64,000 nucleotides of DNA from an uncultured Pelagibacteraceae bacterium (GTDB lineage: Bacteria; Pseudomonadota; Alphaproteobacteria; Pelagibacterales; Pelagibacteraceae): NCBI GenBank assembly GCA_902591695.1, contig CACJBQ010000002.1, positions 37,926-101,925 of the forward strand, read 5' to 3'. The notes below the pieces were generated by a model. The model saw only the letters and a program-made list of their open reading frames with translations. It ran no database searches and was not told the origin of the DNA. The stretch's first letter is position 1; each line of letters starts with the position of its first letter. Below, in pieces: positions 14,648 to 24,171 of this stretch. Made by a program: the position numbers and the translations under genes.

Positions 14648-16339
14648 ATGATAAATATTTTTTTAAGCTCATTTGTTGGATCTATAATTATTATTGGAAA
14701 TGCTTATGCATTTAATTATTTGATTTTTAAAAAAAAAATTGATGAATTTAACATTACTGATGATACTTTTTTTGGTTTCATTTTAATTGGTTTTACTTCA
14801 TTATTAATAAATTTTTTCTTTCCTGTTAATAAATCTATTTCATCATTTTTTTTATTTTTTTCTGTTTCAATTTTTATTTATTTTTTTATTAAATATAAAA
14901 AAAAAAAAAATCTAATTTGGGCTATTACATATTTAACAATCATAACATTTCTAATTATAACTTTTGCCAATATAAACAGACCTGATGCTGGATTATATCA
15001 TTTACCTTTTATTAAAATACTTAATGAAAATAAAATAATAATTGGTCTAACAAATTTACACTATAGATTTGGTCATACCTCTATATTTCAATACATATCA
15101 GCAATACATGTTAATTTTATTTTTAAAGAAGAATTTTTAAATATACCTTTGGCAATCCTTCCAGGAGTTTATTTTCTTTATCTTTATGGAAACTTCAATT
15201 TTGCAATAAAAAAAAATGATAAAAAAAATGTTATCACTTTATTTTTGTTAACAGCTTTTTCTCTTTATTCGTTTAGTAGATTTAGTGGCTTAGGTAACGA
15301 TGGTCCTGCTAATATATTTTTTTTCATTTTATTAGTTCATTATTTAAAAATAAAAAAAATTGATAGTTTAAGTGAAAGCGAATTTAATAGAATATTAATA
15401 ATATCGTCATTTCTTTTGATGCTCAAGCCATTTATGGTTGTTACTTTATTAATTCCAATATTTCTTTTTATAATCAGTAAAAATAAAATTATCATAATAA
15501 AAGATTTTAAAAAATTTTTTTGCTTGTTTTTTATCTCGCTTTGGTTTTTAAAAAATTTACTTTCAAGTAGCTGTATAATTTTTCCATTAAAGCAAACTTG
15601 TTTTAATAACTTAATTTATTCAAATGATAAGGTAATCTTCATAGCCTCTAAAGAGGCTGAAGCTTGGGCAAAAGGTTATCCAGATTCAAAAGTTAAAAAT
15701 GGATTTGAACAATACAATTCAAATTTTAATTGGTTAGATACATGGACTAATAATCATTTTAAGAAAGTATTAGAGAAAATTTCACCTTTATTTCTTTTAA
15801 TCATTATCCTGGTATTAATTTCATTAATTAAAAAAAATAAATACAAATCCATTGACTATAGAAAAAGTCTTTATAATAAAAAATTTTTATACTTAATTTA
15901 TTTTTTAGCCTTTTGCGTAATTCTTTGGTTTCTTAAATTTCCTGTTTACAGATTTGGATTAGCATTTATTTCGTCCTTTATAATTGTAATTTATGTTTAT
16001 CTTTTTGTAATAGAAAATAAAAAGTTTCATAATCGAAAAGCTCTATCAGCTTTTTTAATATTTGGGTTTCTAATTTTATGTATGAAAAATGCTTCTAGAA
16101 TAATAAATAAATTCGATCAAAATTATTTTAATGCTCCGTGGCCTGCAATATACTCTTTGAACAACAAAGATAATAATAAGTTTAAAAAGTTTGAACAAGT
16201 TTTTGATCAAAAAAATAATTTATTATTTTTTCATAGTAATGGTGTAGAATGTATGTACACAAAATCGCCTTGTTCAAATTACTTAAATAAAAATATAAAA
16301 AAAATTACAAAATTTGGATATAAAATCTTTTACTTTTAA
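14648..16339 (+). CDS. Multi-pass membrane protein with D-x-x-x-Y-H loop motif, putative GT-C enzyme
   Basis: A 563-residue membrane protein with roughly 11-12 hydrophobic segments. After about 115 residues a loop reads NRPDAGLYHLPFIKIL, in which D-x-x-x-Y-H is shared with the proteins at 19959-21608 and 30575-32413. The C-terminal tail has a Cys-containing segment (NGVECMYTKSPCSNY) and ends KFGYKIFYF, echoing the tail of the 19959-21608 protein. The topology suggests a lipid-linked-sugar glycosyltransferase of the GT-C fold, but no named family is certain. It contains a 14-base A tract and converges with the GT2 gene, three bases apart. Confidence 0.5.
   Translation: MINIFLSSFVGSIIIIGNAYAFNYLIFKKKIDEFNITDDTFFGFILIGFTSLLINFFFPVNKSISSFFLFFSVSIFIYFFIKYKKKKNLIWAITYLTIITFLIITFANINRPDAGLYHLPFIKILNENKIIIGLTNLHYRFGHTSIFQYISAIHVNFIFKEEFLNIPLAILPGVYFLYLYGNFNFAIKKNDKKNVITLFLLTAFSLYSFSRFSGLGNDGPANIFFFILLVHYLKIKKIDSLSESEFNRILIISSFLLMLKPFMVVTLLIPIFLFIISKNKIIIIKDFKKFFCLFFISLWFLKNLLSSSCIIFPLKQTCFNNLIYSNDKVIFIASKEAEAWAKGYPDSKVKNGFEQYNSNFNWLDTWTNNHFKKVLEKISPLFLLIIILVLISLIKKNKYKSIDYRKSLYNKKFLYLIYFLAFCVILWFLKFPVYRFGLAFISSFIIVIYVYLFVIENKKFHNRKALSAFLIFGFLILCMKNASRIINKFDQNYFNAPWPAIYSLNNKDNNKFKKFEQVFDQKNNLLFFHSNGVECMYTKSPCSNYLNKNIKKITKFGYKIFYF
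14897..14910 (+). repeat. 14-base poly-A tract inside a coding region
   Basis: Fourteen consecutive A bases encode a Lys-rich cytoplasmic loop of the 14648-16339 membrane protein. It is one of the longest homopolymers read in the window; runs of 12-13 occur at 19781-19793, 36768-36780 and 43617-43628, also inside genes. Slippage could switch the frame, but such runs are common in AT-rich DNA. Confidence 0.6.
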
Positions 16340-16342
16340 AGC

Positions 16343-17035
16343 CTAATCAAAAAATCTATATTTAAATATACAGTATAAAGCTATAAAGGCATCCTTAAGG
16401 GTTATTTTTTTTCCATCCTCATACGATCTTCCTCGATAAGAAATTGGTACCTCATAAAATACATATTTTTTTTTTGCTAATTTAACTGTAATTTCAGGCT
16501 CTATACCAAAAGATTTTTCTTTAATATTTATTGATCGAATTACAGACTTTTTAAATAATTTGTATCCAGTTTCCATATCGGACATATTTAGATTTGTAAC
16601 AATATTGGTAAGTAGTGTGAGAAGTTTATTGGCAACAAAATGCCAAAAAAAATGTAATCTCACATAATCACCCCCCATAAATCTAGATCCATACACCACA
16701 TCAGCATCAGTGTTTTTAAAAGGTTTAATTAAAGCAGAATAATCTTTAGGGTCATATTCTAAATCAGCATCTTGTATTAGAACTATATCACCACTTACTT
16801 CCTCAAAGCCTTTTTTTAAAGCTGAACCTTTACCAAAATTTTTTTCAAGAAAGATACCTCTAATTTCAGGGTATAGATCTGCAAGATCTTTAATTATAAA
16901 TTTTGAATTGTCTGTAGAACAATCATCTACAATGATAATTTCTTTTTCTAAATCTTTGAATTTTAGAACTCTCTCAATAATTATTTTTAGAGTTTTTTCT
17001 TCGTTATAACATGGTATAATTATAGATAATTTCAT
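16343..17035 (-). CDS. GT2 glycosyltransferase, polyprenyl-phosphate sugar synthase-like
   Basis: A GT-A-fold transferase of the dolichol-phosphate mannose synthase type, expected to charge polyprenyl phosphate with a sugar at the cytoplasmic face. Visible features are SIIIPCYNEEKTL at residues 4-16, VDDCSTDNS, the metal-binding DAD at 89-91, VYGSRFMGGDYVR and MSDMETGYKLFKKSVI. At 230 residues it lacks long C-terminal membrane helices, like DPM1. Its ATG overlaps the stop of the upstream polymerase-like gene by four bases. Products of this kind feed GT-C enzymes, several of which are nearby. Confidence 0.85.
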   Translation of the reverse strand: MKLSIIIPCYNEEKTLKIIIERVLKFKDLEKEIIIVDDCSTDNSKFIIKDLADLYPEIRGIFLEKNFGKGSALKKGFEEVSGDIVLIQDADLEYDPKDYSALIKPFKNTDADVVYGSRFMGGDYVRLHFFWHFVANKLLTLLTNIVTNLNMSDMETGYKLFKKSVIRSINIKEKSFGIEPEITVKLAKKKYVFYEVPISYRGRSYEDGKKITLKDAFIALYCIFKYRFFD

Positions 17036-18411
17036 GTTTTCTTTTTAATTAATCTTAGGTATGTAAACAACATTAAAAATACGATCAACGAAAATCCACC
17101 ATTGAAATAACCCGCTCCTCTCAAACTTTGAGTAATTATGAATGGTATATAAAAAAACTTCAAATCAATAGGAATTTGTTTATTAATTAAAAACAAAATA
17201 ATAAAAAAATAAAATAAAATACTAAAAATTCCAAATTCAACTATAATTTTTACAAAGTTATTAGTTCCATCTTTGTTATTATAGCTATTCAATTTCTCAA
17301 TTTTTGATGGGCTCTTTTCGTTAAAATATCGAAAAGCTACATCATATCTATTTACGCCCCAGCCAAAAGGTTTCTCTATAATTGATTTTTTTGCGATCAT
17401 GAAAGCATGAAAATGTATTGCGGATGTTATGTTTCCTGCTTTAACTTTCATAAATTGACTAATCCTTAACGCTAAGTTTTTATTTATCTCTCCAGCAACT
17501 TCAAACTCTAAATTATTTGTATCCTTTTTGTCATTATCTACCAAACCATAAGTAGGAACAAATCTATTTCTACATTCGTTATCTAAAATTAATATTCCAA
17601 AAAACAATACAAAGATTAAAGAAAAGATTTTTAAAGTGTTTACAGGAATTATTTTAAAATTAAAAATAGTAATTATTACTAAGCTTAATGCAGTTCCTAA
17701 CAATAAAGTTGTAGAACTTTTAATTAAACATAAAAATATAAATATAAAAACTATAAATTTACTTAAAAAAGAAGTTTTTTGCTTTGAATTTACGTATAAT
17801 AAATAGGTAATAACACCGGGTGCAATCATACCTAGATGTGAATTTTCTTTAAAAATAAATTCATCCAAAGTAAATCTAATTTCTTCAATACGCTCCCCGT
17901 TTAAATTAAAATTAATAGCAGAATATTTATCTACGAAACTTAAAATTTTAAAAATTTTTATGCCACCGCAAAAAAGATTTTGACCGGAATCATTATGATG
18001 AAAATAACTCATCAAAACTGATAGAAAAAAAATTACCAAAAATAAATTAACTATATTTTTAATATTTTTATTAAACTCATCAAAATAATAAAATGAAATT
18101 ATAAATATTGCTGTTAAAAATACTATGCCATAAAAATTGTAAAGAGTTAACTTAAAATTTTCGAAATAAATATTAACTAAAGAATGAAATATTAAAAATA
18201 AAAAAAAATACAAAAAAATTTTTATATTTGAAAAATTTTTCTCGTATAGAATTTTTACCAAGCATGGTAAAAGTAATATTAATATTAACATTCTTGCTTG
18301 AAAATAATCATATTTAATACCTGAGAGAAAAATAAAAGAAACAAAGATAAAATTAAATGCGATCGTTAAAATTAAATTTCGATTATTTAATTTTAAGTCT
18401 TTATTCAACAT
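17032..18411 (-). CDS. O-antigen polymerase/ligase-like membrane protein
   Basis: A 459-residue protein with about eleven membrane segments and a large periplasmic loop between residues about 270 and 390, the layout of Wzy polymerases and WaaL ligases. The loop contains GWGVNRYDVAF and ends in NNFVKIIVEFGIFSILFYFF, the position where Wzy/WaaL proteins carry their N-x-x-x-x-x-x-E-x-G motif. It overlaps the next gene upstream by 11 bases and the GT2 gene by four. Polymerase and ligase functions cannot be separated on sequence alone. Confidence 0.68.
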   Translation of the reverse strand: MLNKDLKLNNRNLILTIAFNFIFVSFIFLSGIKYDYFQARMLILILLLPCLVKILYEKNFSNIKIFLYFFLFLIFHSLVNIYFENFKLTLYNFYGIVFLTAIFIISFYYFDEFNKNIKNIVNLFLVIFFLSVLMSYFHHNDSGQNLFCGGIKIFKILSFVDKYSAINFNLNGERIEEIRFTLDEFIFKENSHLGMIAPGVITYLLYVNSKQKTSFLSKFIVFIFIFLCLIKSSTTLLLGTALSLVIITIFNFKIIPVNTLKIFSLIFVLFFGILILDNECRNRFVPTYGLVDNDKKDTNNLEFEVAGEINKNLALRISQFMKVKAGNITSAIHFHAFMIAKKSIIEKPFGWGVNRYDVAFRYFNEKSPSKIEKLNSYNNKDGTNNFVKIIVEFGIFSILFYFFIILFLINKQIPIDLKFFYIPFIITQSLRGAGYFNGGFSLIVFLMLFTYLRLIKKKT

Positions 18412-19930
18412 CTTTTCTTCTATTCATGTACAAATAAAAACCTAAAGGATAGAAACTAATCAAGTTAATCCAATTATTAAAAAAGTTTCCATTCGTAGTC
18501 AATGGCCATATTGATAAAAATAAACCAATAAGTAAAACTAATTCGCTGTCGGACAGTTTTTTTGAATTTTTATTAATTAGATAAAGAAAATTTTTAATTA
18601 TTAAATAAGTTAAAAATATAAATAACGAAAAAATAAATAAAAATCCTATAATTCCTGTTTCAGCTAAAAGTTGTATGTAGAAATTATGTGGATGTGTGTT
18701 GCATGCATTTCTCTTTAGAAGTTCGTTTGATGGAGAATGTTGAGGATCTAGATGTAAAAAAATGTGATTATGTATAATTATTTTTTCTTTAAATATTTTT
18801 TTAATAATCCCTTCCCTATTTGAATAATAAATATTTAATTTATCGTCTCCCACATATTTATAAGAAAAAACTTTATCTCCTTTTTCGATTATTTGTTCAG
18901 TTGAAACAAAGACTTTTTCCAATTCCATGGGTCTTTTTTCTTTCCAAGGAATGTCTATTGTCAATATTGTATTATCTACAAATATTTTGTCTGGAAAATA
19001 ACTTACAAACCTTTTATCATCACAGTGATATCTATAAGTTTTAGGTCCCTTCCCAATTAATTTATTGTCATTAAACATTTTTAATGAAGTTTTAAACATG
19101 GGTAAATAGTTTTGTAAAAAACCAATATTTTTTTCTGATTTCCCAAATATATGGCTTTTTAATTGATCTACATATCTATCAAATACATTTTGATTCATTA
19201 GCATTATCAATATTATGCTTACGGAAGAAAAAATTATACTAAATACTTTAATTCTCCATTTAATACCAGTTACAAAAAAAATTATTATTAATCCAATTAA
19301 TGTTTTAAAAAAAGCGGCACGTTCTCCAGATAAAAAAATCATCACTAAGCATAATAAAATAGTAAGAACACTAACTTTATTTAATTTAGAGTTACTTTTA
19401 AAATACAAAGCTAGTCCAATTAATACAAAAAGAATTCTTGATAAGTAACTACCAAGAATTAAATCTTCTTTAAAGAAACCAGATATTCTATCTTGTCTAT
19501 ATTTTTCAAATCCAAAAATATTTTTTTCAAAGAAAAATTGGATATATCCATCAATAATTACAATTATGACTGTGGTTAATAAAAAAATATATAATACTTT
19601 TAAATTTTCTTTGCTTTTATTAAGTATTTCAAATACCGCAAAAGGAAATAAAAAAAATCTAAAATAAAAAAAAATATTTAGTATTGTTTCTGGTATAAAC
19701 TCTGAATTTAAAAGACAAAATAATAAAAATATATAAAAAGAAAAAAAAAATATAACTATTTTTTCTTTGAAGAAATCAAATTTTTTTTTTTTTAAAAGAT
19801 CTGATAAAAATAAAATAATTAATATATTAACAATTAATTCTACTATAAATGGGCCAATTACAAACGCACACGGGAGTAATGATAGAAGTATTAACGAAAA
19901 ATTTTTTTTTTTTAATATATGAGTAACCAT
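18401..19930 (-). CDS. O-antigen ligase family protein (Wzy/WaaL-like)
   Basis: A 509-residue membrane protein with the O-antigen ligase domain. The diagnostic THPHNFYIQLLAETGIIGF lies near residue 415, preceded by a periplasmic loop of about 150 residues holding GKGPKTYRYHCDDKRF. This His-bearing loop is typical of ligases or polymerases that act on undecaprenyl-linked glycans. It overlaps the second polymerase-like gene by 11 bases, so the pair may be translated together. An A/T-rich start region encodes ILKKKNFSL. Confidence 0.8.
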   Translation of the reverse strand: MVTHILKKKNFSLILLSLLPCAFVIGPFIVELIVNILIILFLSDLLKKKKFDFFKEKIVIFFFSFYIFLLFCLLNSEFIPETILNIFFYFRFFLFPFAVFEILNKSKENLKVLYIFLLTTVIIVIIDGYIQFFFEKNIFGFEKYRQDRISGFFKEDLILGSYLSRILFVLIGLALYFKSNSKLNKVSVLTILLCLVMIFLSGERAAFFKTLIGLIIIFFVTGIKWRIKVFSIIFSSVSIILIMLMNQNVFDRYVDQLKSHIFGKSEKNIGFLQNYLPMFKTSLKMFNDNKLIGKGPKTYRYHCDDKRFVSYFPDKIFVDNTILTIDIPWKEKRPMELEKVFVSTEQIIEKGDKVFSYKYVGDDKLNIYYSNREGIIKKIFKEKIIIHNHIFLHLDPQHSPSNELLKRNACNTHPHNFYIQLLAETGIIGFLFIFSLFIFLTYLIIKNFLYLINKNSKKLSDSELVLLIGLFLSIWPLTTNGNFFNNWINLISFYPLGFYLYMNRRKDVE

Positions 19931-19958
19931 TCTATTTTTTATAAATTATATTTAATAA

Positions 19959-21608
19959 CTATTTAAGAAAAAAAGTATACCCGTATTTCTCTATAATTGG
20001 ATAATCGTCTTTTGGACTATTAATACATATTTTGTTATAGTCAGCACATTGCCATCCATCAGAAATATAAATTTCGTAACCATTAAAAACACCTAACTTT
20101 GAAATATCTGAATAATCAAAATCCTGTTTATAGCTTTTAGTTAAATTATAAAAATTAAGTTTATTAAAATTCTTTCCAACTGAAAAAACTATTAAAATTG
20201 ATAAAAAAAATAATGAAATATTTCTGGTTAGAAAAACTTTTAAAAATTTTAAGTTGATCAAAACATACCCTAAAATTAAGCATGGGAAAAATAAAATATG
20301 ACCCCAACCAAATCTGACCTCTGGTGCTTGCATCCAAAAATAATTATTTAAAAAAAATGATATTACAATTATTGCTAGTATATCTTTTTTTAAAATATAA
20401 TTTTTTAAATAACCGAATAAGTAAAGAAATGACAAAACTAAGGTTGAAATTAAAAGCATTGAATAACTAATCTTAAGTAAAGAGGTATTTAAAAAATAAT
20501 CATAAAACCAAGGCACAAACCAATCAAAACTGTAAATAGTATGATCAAAATCTAAATATCTCTCTCTTAATCTGGTGTCTCTTGAAAAACCTTTGGTGGC
20601 ATTAACTAACAAATCGATTTTATCGTTACCAAAAAACCAGTTAGTATTTAAACAACTAATTTTTACAGGATAAATAAAACAAGAAGTTAAAATAAAATTT
20701 CTCAGCATCCACAAAGCCAGAAAAAGAGTAGAAAAAAATACTGGAATAAGTGACTTTTTTAATAAATTAATTTTTTTTATTAATGCATATAATGCAAAGA
20801 TGGATACCCCGATATAAGTAATTTTAGTTACAACACATAATACAGATGAAATTAGTAATAAGTCAAAATAGTGGGTTTCTTCAGTTTCATTAAACTTTAA
20901 AAAAAAATAAAAAGATGAGATAAATAATATCATAGCTATAGTATCTACTTCAGGATTGCCTAAATGATTGAAAATGATGCCATTTTGAAATGGATGAATT
21001 ATTGAGAAAAATATTAGATATACTCCTACTAAGAATAAACAAATTTCACTTAATAAATAATTTTTACTTGCACTTAAGTAAACTTGATAAAACAAAACTG
21101 TTAAAGGTAAAAAGTTTAAAAGGTATATTGTATCAAAACCTTTTATTTTAAATTTTAACAAAGATAACAATATGTGCCAGCCAGAATTAAGGCTATATAA
21201 CCAATCTAAATTTGAAAGACCAAAAACAATTTTTTTATCATAAGCCCATCTAATTGTTTGAGTATGATAAACAGGTGAATCAATATTGTGACCATTTTCA
21301 TAATTAATAAATATTAAAAAAAATAAAATTATAGAAAAAATGAAAATATTTATGTTTAATTTTTTTTTAAATACTAAATATAAAAAAAATACTAATCCAA
21401 TTAAAATTATATAAATAAAAAATATTTTTAATGGAAAAAAAAAATTTAGTAAAATTGAAGTAAGTATTAAAAAAAATATTCCATATAAAAAATCAAAATT
21501 ATTTATCTGAATAAATGTATTTTCTTTTTCAAAAATTTTTTTTAACAAAAAAGAATATCCAAGTATTGAAAAATATATGATCAAATTTAATGTAAAAGAT
21601 ATAATCAT
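19959..21608 (-). CDS. Multi-pass membrane protein with D-x-x-x-Y-H loop motif, putative GT-C enzyme
   Basis: A 549-residue paralog of the 14648-16339 protein. After about 110 residues the loop NIDSPVYHTQTIRWAYDKK carries the shared D-x-x-x-Y-H, followed by FGLSNLDWLYSLNSGWHIL, which matches GLTNLHYRFGHTSIF in the paralog. About twelve hydrophobic segments precede a short tail with Cys residues (GWQCADYNKICINSP) ending EKYGYTFFLK. A role in adding or handling lipid-linked sugars is inferred from topology and context. It lies between the ligase-like gene and another membrane protein, all transcribed leftward. Confidence 0.5.
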   Translation of the reverse strand: MIISFTLNLIIYFSILGYSFLLKKIFEKENTFIQINNFDFLYGIFFLILTSILLNFFFPLKIFFIYIILIGLVFFLYLVFKKKLNINIFIFSIILFFLIFINYENGHNIDSPVYHTQTIRWAYDKKIVFGLSNLDWLYSLNSGWHILLSLLKFKIKGFDTIYLLNFLPLTVLFYQVYLSASKNYLLSEICLFLVGVYLIFFSIIHPFQNGIIFNHLGNPEVDTIAMILFISSFYFFLKFNETEETHYFDLLLISSVLCVVTKITYIGVSIFALYALIKKINLLKKSLIPVFFSTLFLALWMLRNFILTSCFIYPVKISCLNTNWFFGNDKIDLLVNATKGFSRDTRLRERYLDFDHTIYSFDWFVPWFYDYFLNTSLLKISYSMLLISTLVLSFLYLFGYLKNYILKKDILAIIVISFFLNNYFWMQAPEVRFGWGHILFFPCLILGYVLINLKFLKVFLTRNISLFFLSILIVFSVGKNFNKLNFYNLTKSYKQDFDYSDISKLGVFNGYEIYISDGWQCADYNKICINSPKDDYPIIEKYGYTFFLK

Positions 21609-21617
21609 AATATTTCT

Positions 21618-22787
21618 TTACTTTAATGCTTTGCCTTGAATAATTTTGTCTGATCTTTCCTTATGTGTGTCATAAGCCCAACATTTAATCATTTCCCTAG
21701 AATTAAGATATTTTTGAATTCCGCCTGGTTCTAAACTAAATTTTATTTTAGCACTTACCGCTTCTTTTGGGGCACAAATATTGTTATTTTTATATTCAAT
21801 TTGAAGAAAATTGTAATTAGTTATCCATGAAAAAAAATTAAAAAATATTATTAAAAATAAAATTTTTTTATTAAAAAATTTTGTAATAAAAAAATATAAA
21901 AATATTATACCTGGTTGCAAATATGATAGCTCAGCTGGTATATATAAAAAAAGTAAAAAATTAAGTAAAATAATAAAAAAAATAACTCTGTATTTATATA
22001 AATTAATAATTAGTGTTTTAGATCTCAGAAATGTAAAAAGAATTAATATTATTTGAATTAAACCTAAAGCTAATATTGTTTTGTAAGCAAATCTTGCTAA
22101 AATTCCAAAAAAACCTTGGTCTGTTGGTCTTGCTGCTGTTAACCACTCTAGGGAAAATGAATAATCATACCATATTGGAACATAAAAAAGTCCACTAACA
22201 AAAAATATTGAGAGAAAAATTATAATTTTTCTATTTAATGAAATTTTGTAATCATAATTATACAAAAATATTATGGGAATTATAAAAATTAAAAAATTGA
22301 TTCTCGCGCCAATAGAAATCGATAAAAGTAAGATTGCTAATTCTATCTTTTTTTTTGATAATAAATAAAAACCTAGTCCAAAAGGGAATAGCGCCCAAGA
22401 GTAATCTATTGGTTCTAAATTATCAAAGTAAAGTACTTGACTAGATAAGCAAAGTAATAAATAGGGATATAAGTCTAAATCATTTTTTTTTGATAGTGCA
22501 AGAAAAATAAAAAATATTCCAAATAAAAATAATAAAAACGTTATCAAATTTGTAACAAAACTACCAAAAAAATAAGATAAGAAACCTATGCCCATTTCAG
22601 CAACTGGATTGCCTGTAAATCTTGAGGTTACAAAAGTTCCATCTATTAATCTTCTTTCAAAAACATATATCATTGGAAGTGTATCTTCATCTGACCCATA
22701 ACCTCCAATGAAAGATAAATAAATTGCAAAGATCAGTAATATTGAAATAAGAAATATTATAAAAACGTTAGGCTTTATTTTAGCCAT
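21618..22787 (-). CDS. Multi-pass membrane protein, possible GT-C transferase
   Basis: A 389-residue integral membrane protein with about ten hydrophobic segments. The first loop reads GYGSDEDTLPMIYVFERRL, placing an acidic Asp-Glu-Asp cluster after the first helix as in GT-C glycosyltransferases. No known family signature could be named. The C-terminal tail is soluble and Lys-rich. It is five bases from gmd and nine from the 19959-21608 gene on the same strand, so it is likely co-expressed with GDP-sugar synthesis. Confidence 0.45.
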   Translation of the reverse strand: MAKIKPNVFIIFLISILLIFAIYLSFIGGYGSDEDTLPMIYVFERRLIDGTFVTSRFTGNPVAEMGIGFLSYFFGSFVTNLITFLLFLFGIFFIFLALSKKNDLDLYPYLLLCLSSQVLYFDNLEPIDYSWALFPFGLGFYLLSKKKIELAILLLSISIGARINFLIFIIPIIFLYNYDYKISLNRKIIIFLSIFFVSGLFYVPIWYDYSFSLEWLTAARPTDQGFFGILARFAYKTILALGLIQIILILFTFLRSKTLIINLYKYRVIFFIILLNFLLFLYIPAELSYLQPGIIFLYFFITKFFNKKILFLIIFFNFFSWITNYNFLQIEYKNNNICAPKEAVSAKIKFSLEPGGIQKYLNSREMIKCWAYDTHKERSDKIIQGKALK

Positions 22788-22792
22788 AAAAA

Positions 22793-23827
22793 TTATTTTA
22801 ATTTTGATTTTAATTTATTCAAATCACTAAAAATCATATCTTTCACAAGCTGAGAAAAAGTTACTTTTGGTTTCCATTTTAGTTTCATTCTTGCTTTATT
22901 GGCATCTCCTAATAAAGTATCTACTTCACTTGGTCTAAAATATTTTTTACTACATTCTACAATGCAGTTTCCTGAACTATCAAATCCTTTGGTATTTATT
23001 CCGTTGCCTCGCCATGTAATCTTAATTTTTAAATTTTTAGCACATTCATCAATAAAATTTTTAACTGTATAGTTAATTCCGGTCGCGATCACAAAATCTT
23101 CAGGTTTTTTTTGTTGCAATATCAACCACTGAGCCTCAACATAATCTTTTGCATGGCCCCAGTCTCTTTTTGCATACAAATTTCCTAGTACAAGTTTTTT
23201 TTGCAAACCTAGTTTAATTTTACTTAAACCAATTGTAATTTTTCTAGTTACAAATGTTTCTCCTCTTCTGGGACTTTCATGATTAAATAAAATACCATTG
23301 CAAGCAAAAATTTTATAAGATTCTCTGTAATTAATTGTAATCCAATGTGCAAATAACTTTGCTACTCCATATGGGCTCCTTGGATAAAAAGGAGTTTTTT
23401 CTGACTGGCGTTTTTCAACAATTTTTCCAAACATCTCTGAAGTGCCTGCTTGATAATATTTTACTTTATTTAATTTTAAAGTTTTTATAGCCTCTAAAAT
23501 ATTCAAACATCCAAGTGCATTAACGTTTGCTGTATAATTTGGAATCTCAAAGGATACGGCTACATGTGACTGGGCAGCTAAATTATATATCTCATCTGGC
23601 TTTACAAATTTTATTAGTTTTTGAATTGAGATGGGGTCGGTAATATCACCGTAATATAAAAAAAAAGATTTTTTATTAGTTTCATAAATGTGATCTATTC
23701 GTTCAGTGTTTAATGAGGATGATTTTCTTTTAACAGCATGAACAATATAGTTCTTTTTGAGCAAAAACTCAGTTAGATAAGATCCATCTTGACCAGTAAC
23801 TCCAAAAATTAATGCTTTTTTTTTCAT
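22793..23827 (-). CDS. gmd: GDP-mannose 4,6-dehydratase
   Basis: Converts GDP-D-mannose to GDP-4-keto-6-deoxy-D-mannose, the first step to GDP-L-fucose and related sugars. The 344-residue protein has [16 protein letters not shown] at residues 8-23, [11 protein letters not shown] near 85, the catalytic tyrosine and lysine in [12 protein letters not shown], and [16 protein letters not shown], all typical of GMD. The FVTRK segment is part of the NADP-binding tetramer interface. The GDP-fucose synthase gene lies 344 bases upstream on the same strand. Confidence 0.95.
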   Translation of the reverse strand: MKKKALIFGVTGQDGSYLTEFLLKKNYIVHAVKRKSSSLNTERIDHIYETNKKSFFLYYGDITDPISIQKLIKFVKPDEIYNLAAQSHVAVSFEIPNYTANVNALGCLNILEAIKTLKLNKVKYYQAGTSEMFGKIVEKRQSEKTPFYPRSPYGVAKLFAHWITINYRESYKIFACNGILFNHESPRRGETFVTRKITIGLSKIKLGLQKKLVLGNLYAKRDWGHAKDYVEAQWLILQQKKPEDFVIATGINYTVKNFIDECAKNLKIKITWRGNGINTKGFDSSGNCIVECSKKYFRPSEVDTLLGDANKARMKLKWKPKVTFSQLVKDMIFSDLNKLKSKLK

Positions 23828-24171
23828 AAAACTAATTCTAAGTGTATTCCTTATTTATATTAAGAAAAGAAAAAATTTAAATCTAATTATTTTTTTTTTT
23901 AATTGTATCTGATCAATTAAAAATAACATTATAAGTTTTTATTATTAATATTATTTTAATTTTTTATATCTAAATATCAGCTTTTTACAGATCTTTTTAC
24001 TGAAACTAATCAAGTTTTTTATACCAAATGGATAATCAACTTGAATAATTCTAAAAATTTTTAAGCTACCAATCTATATTTAATAACTAACCAACATCCA
24101 TATTATTAATTATTTATTCTAAAATAAATTTTGAATAACTGATTTTGATATTTATTATTATTAAATACTCT
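23828..24171. other. Longest non-coding gap (344 bases)
   Basis: Extremely AT-rich sequence between fcl and gmd. No tRNA, terminator hairpin or canonical promoter stands out. The minus strand holds one 40-codon open stretch (23951-24073) that looks like a decayed protein end; otherwise stops are frequent in all frames. A promoter for gmd may lie here but cannot be picked out from the AT background. Confidence 0.6.
23951..24073 (-). pseudogene. Possible gene remnant in the gmd-fcl gap
   Basis: Forty codons without a start, reading SLKIFRIIQVDYPFGIKNLI and continuing to a Lys-rich end before TAA. Stops cut all frames immediately upstream. The pattern resembles the C-terminus of proteins in this region, but similar stretches can occur by chance. 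Confidence 0.2.
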
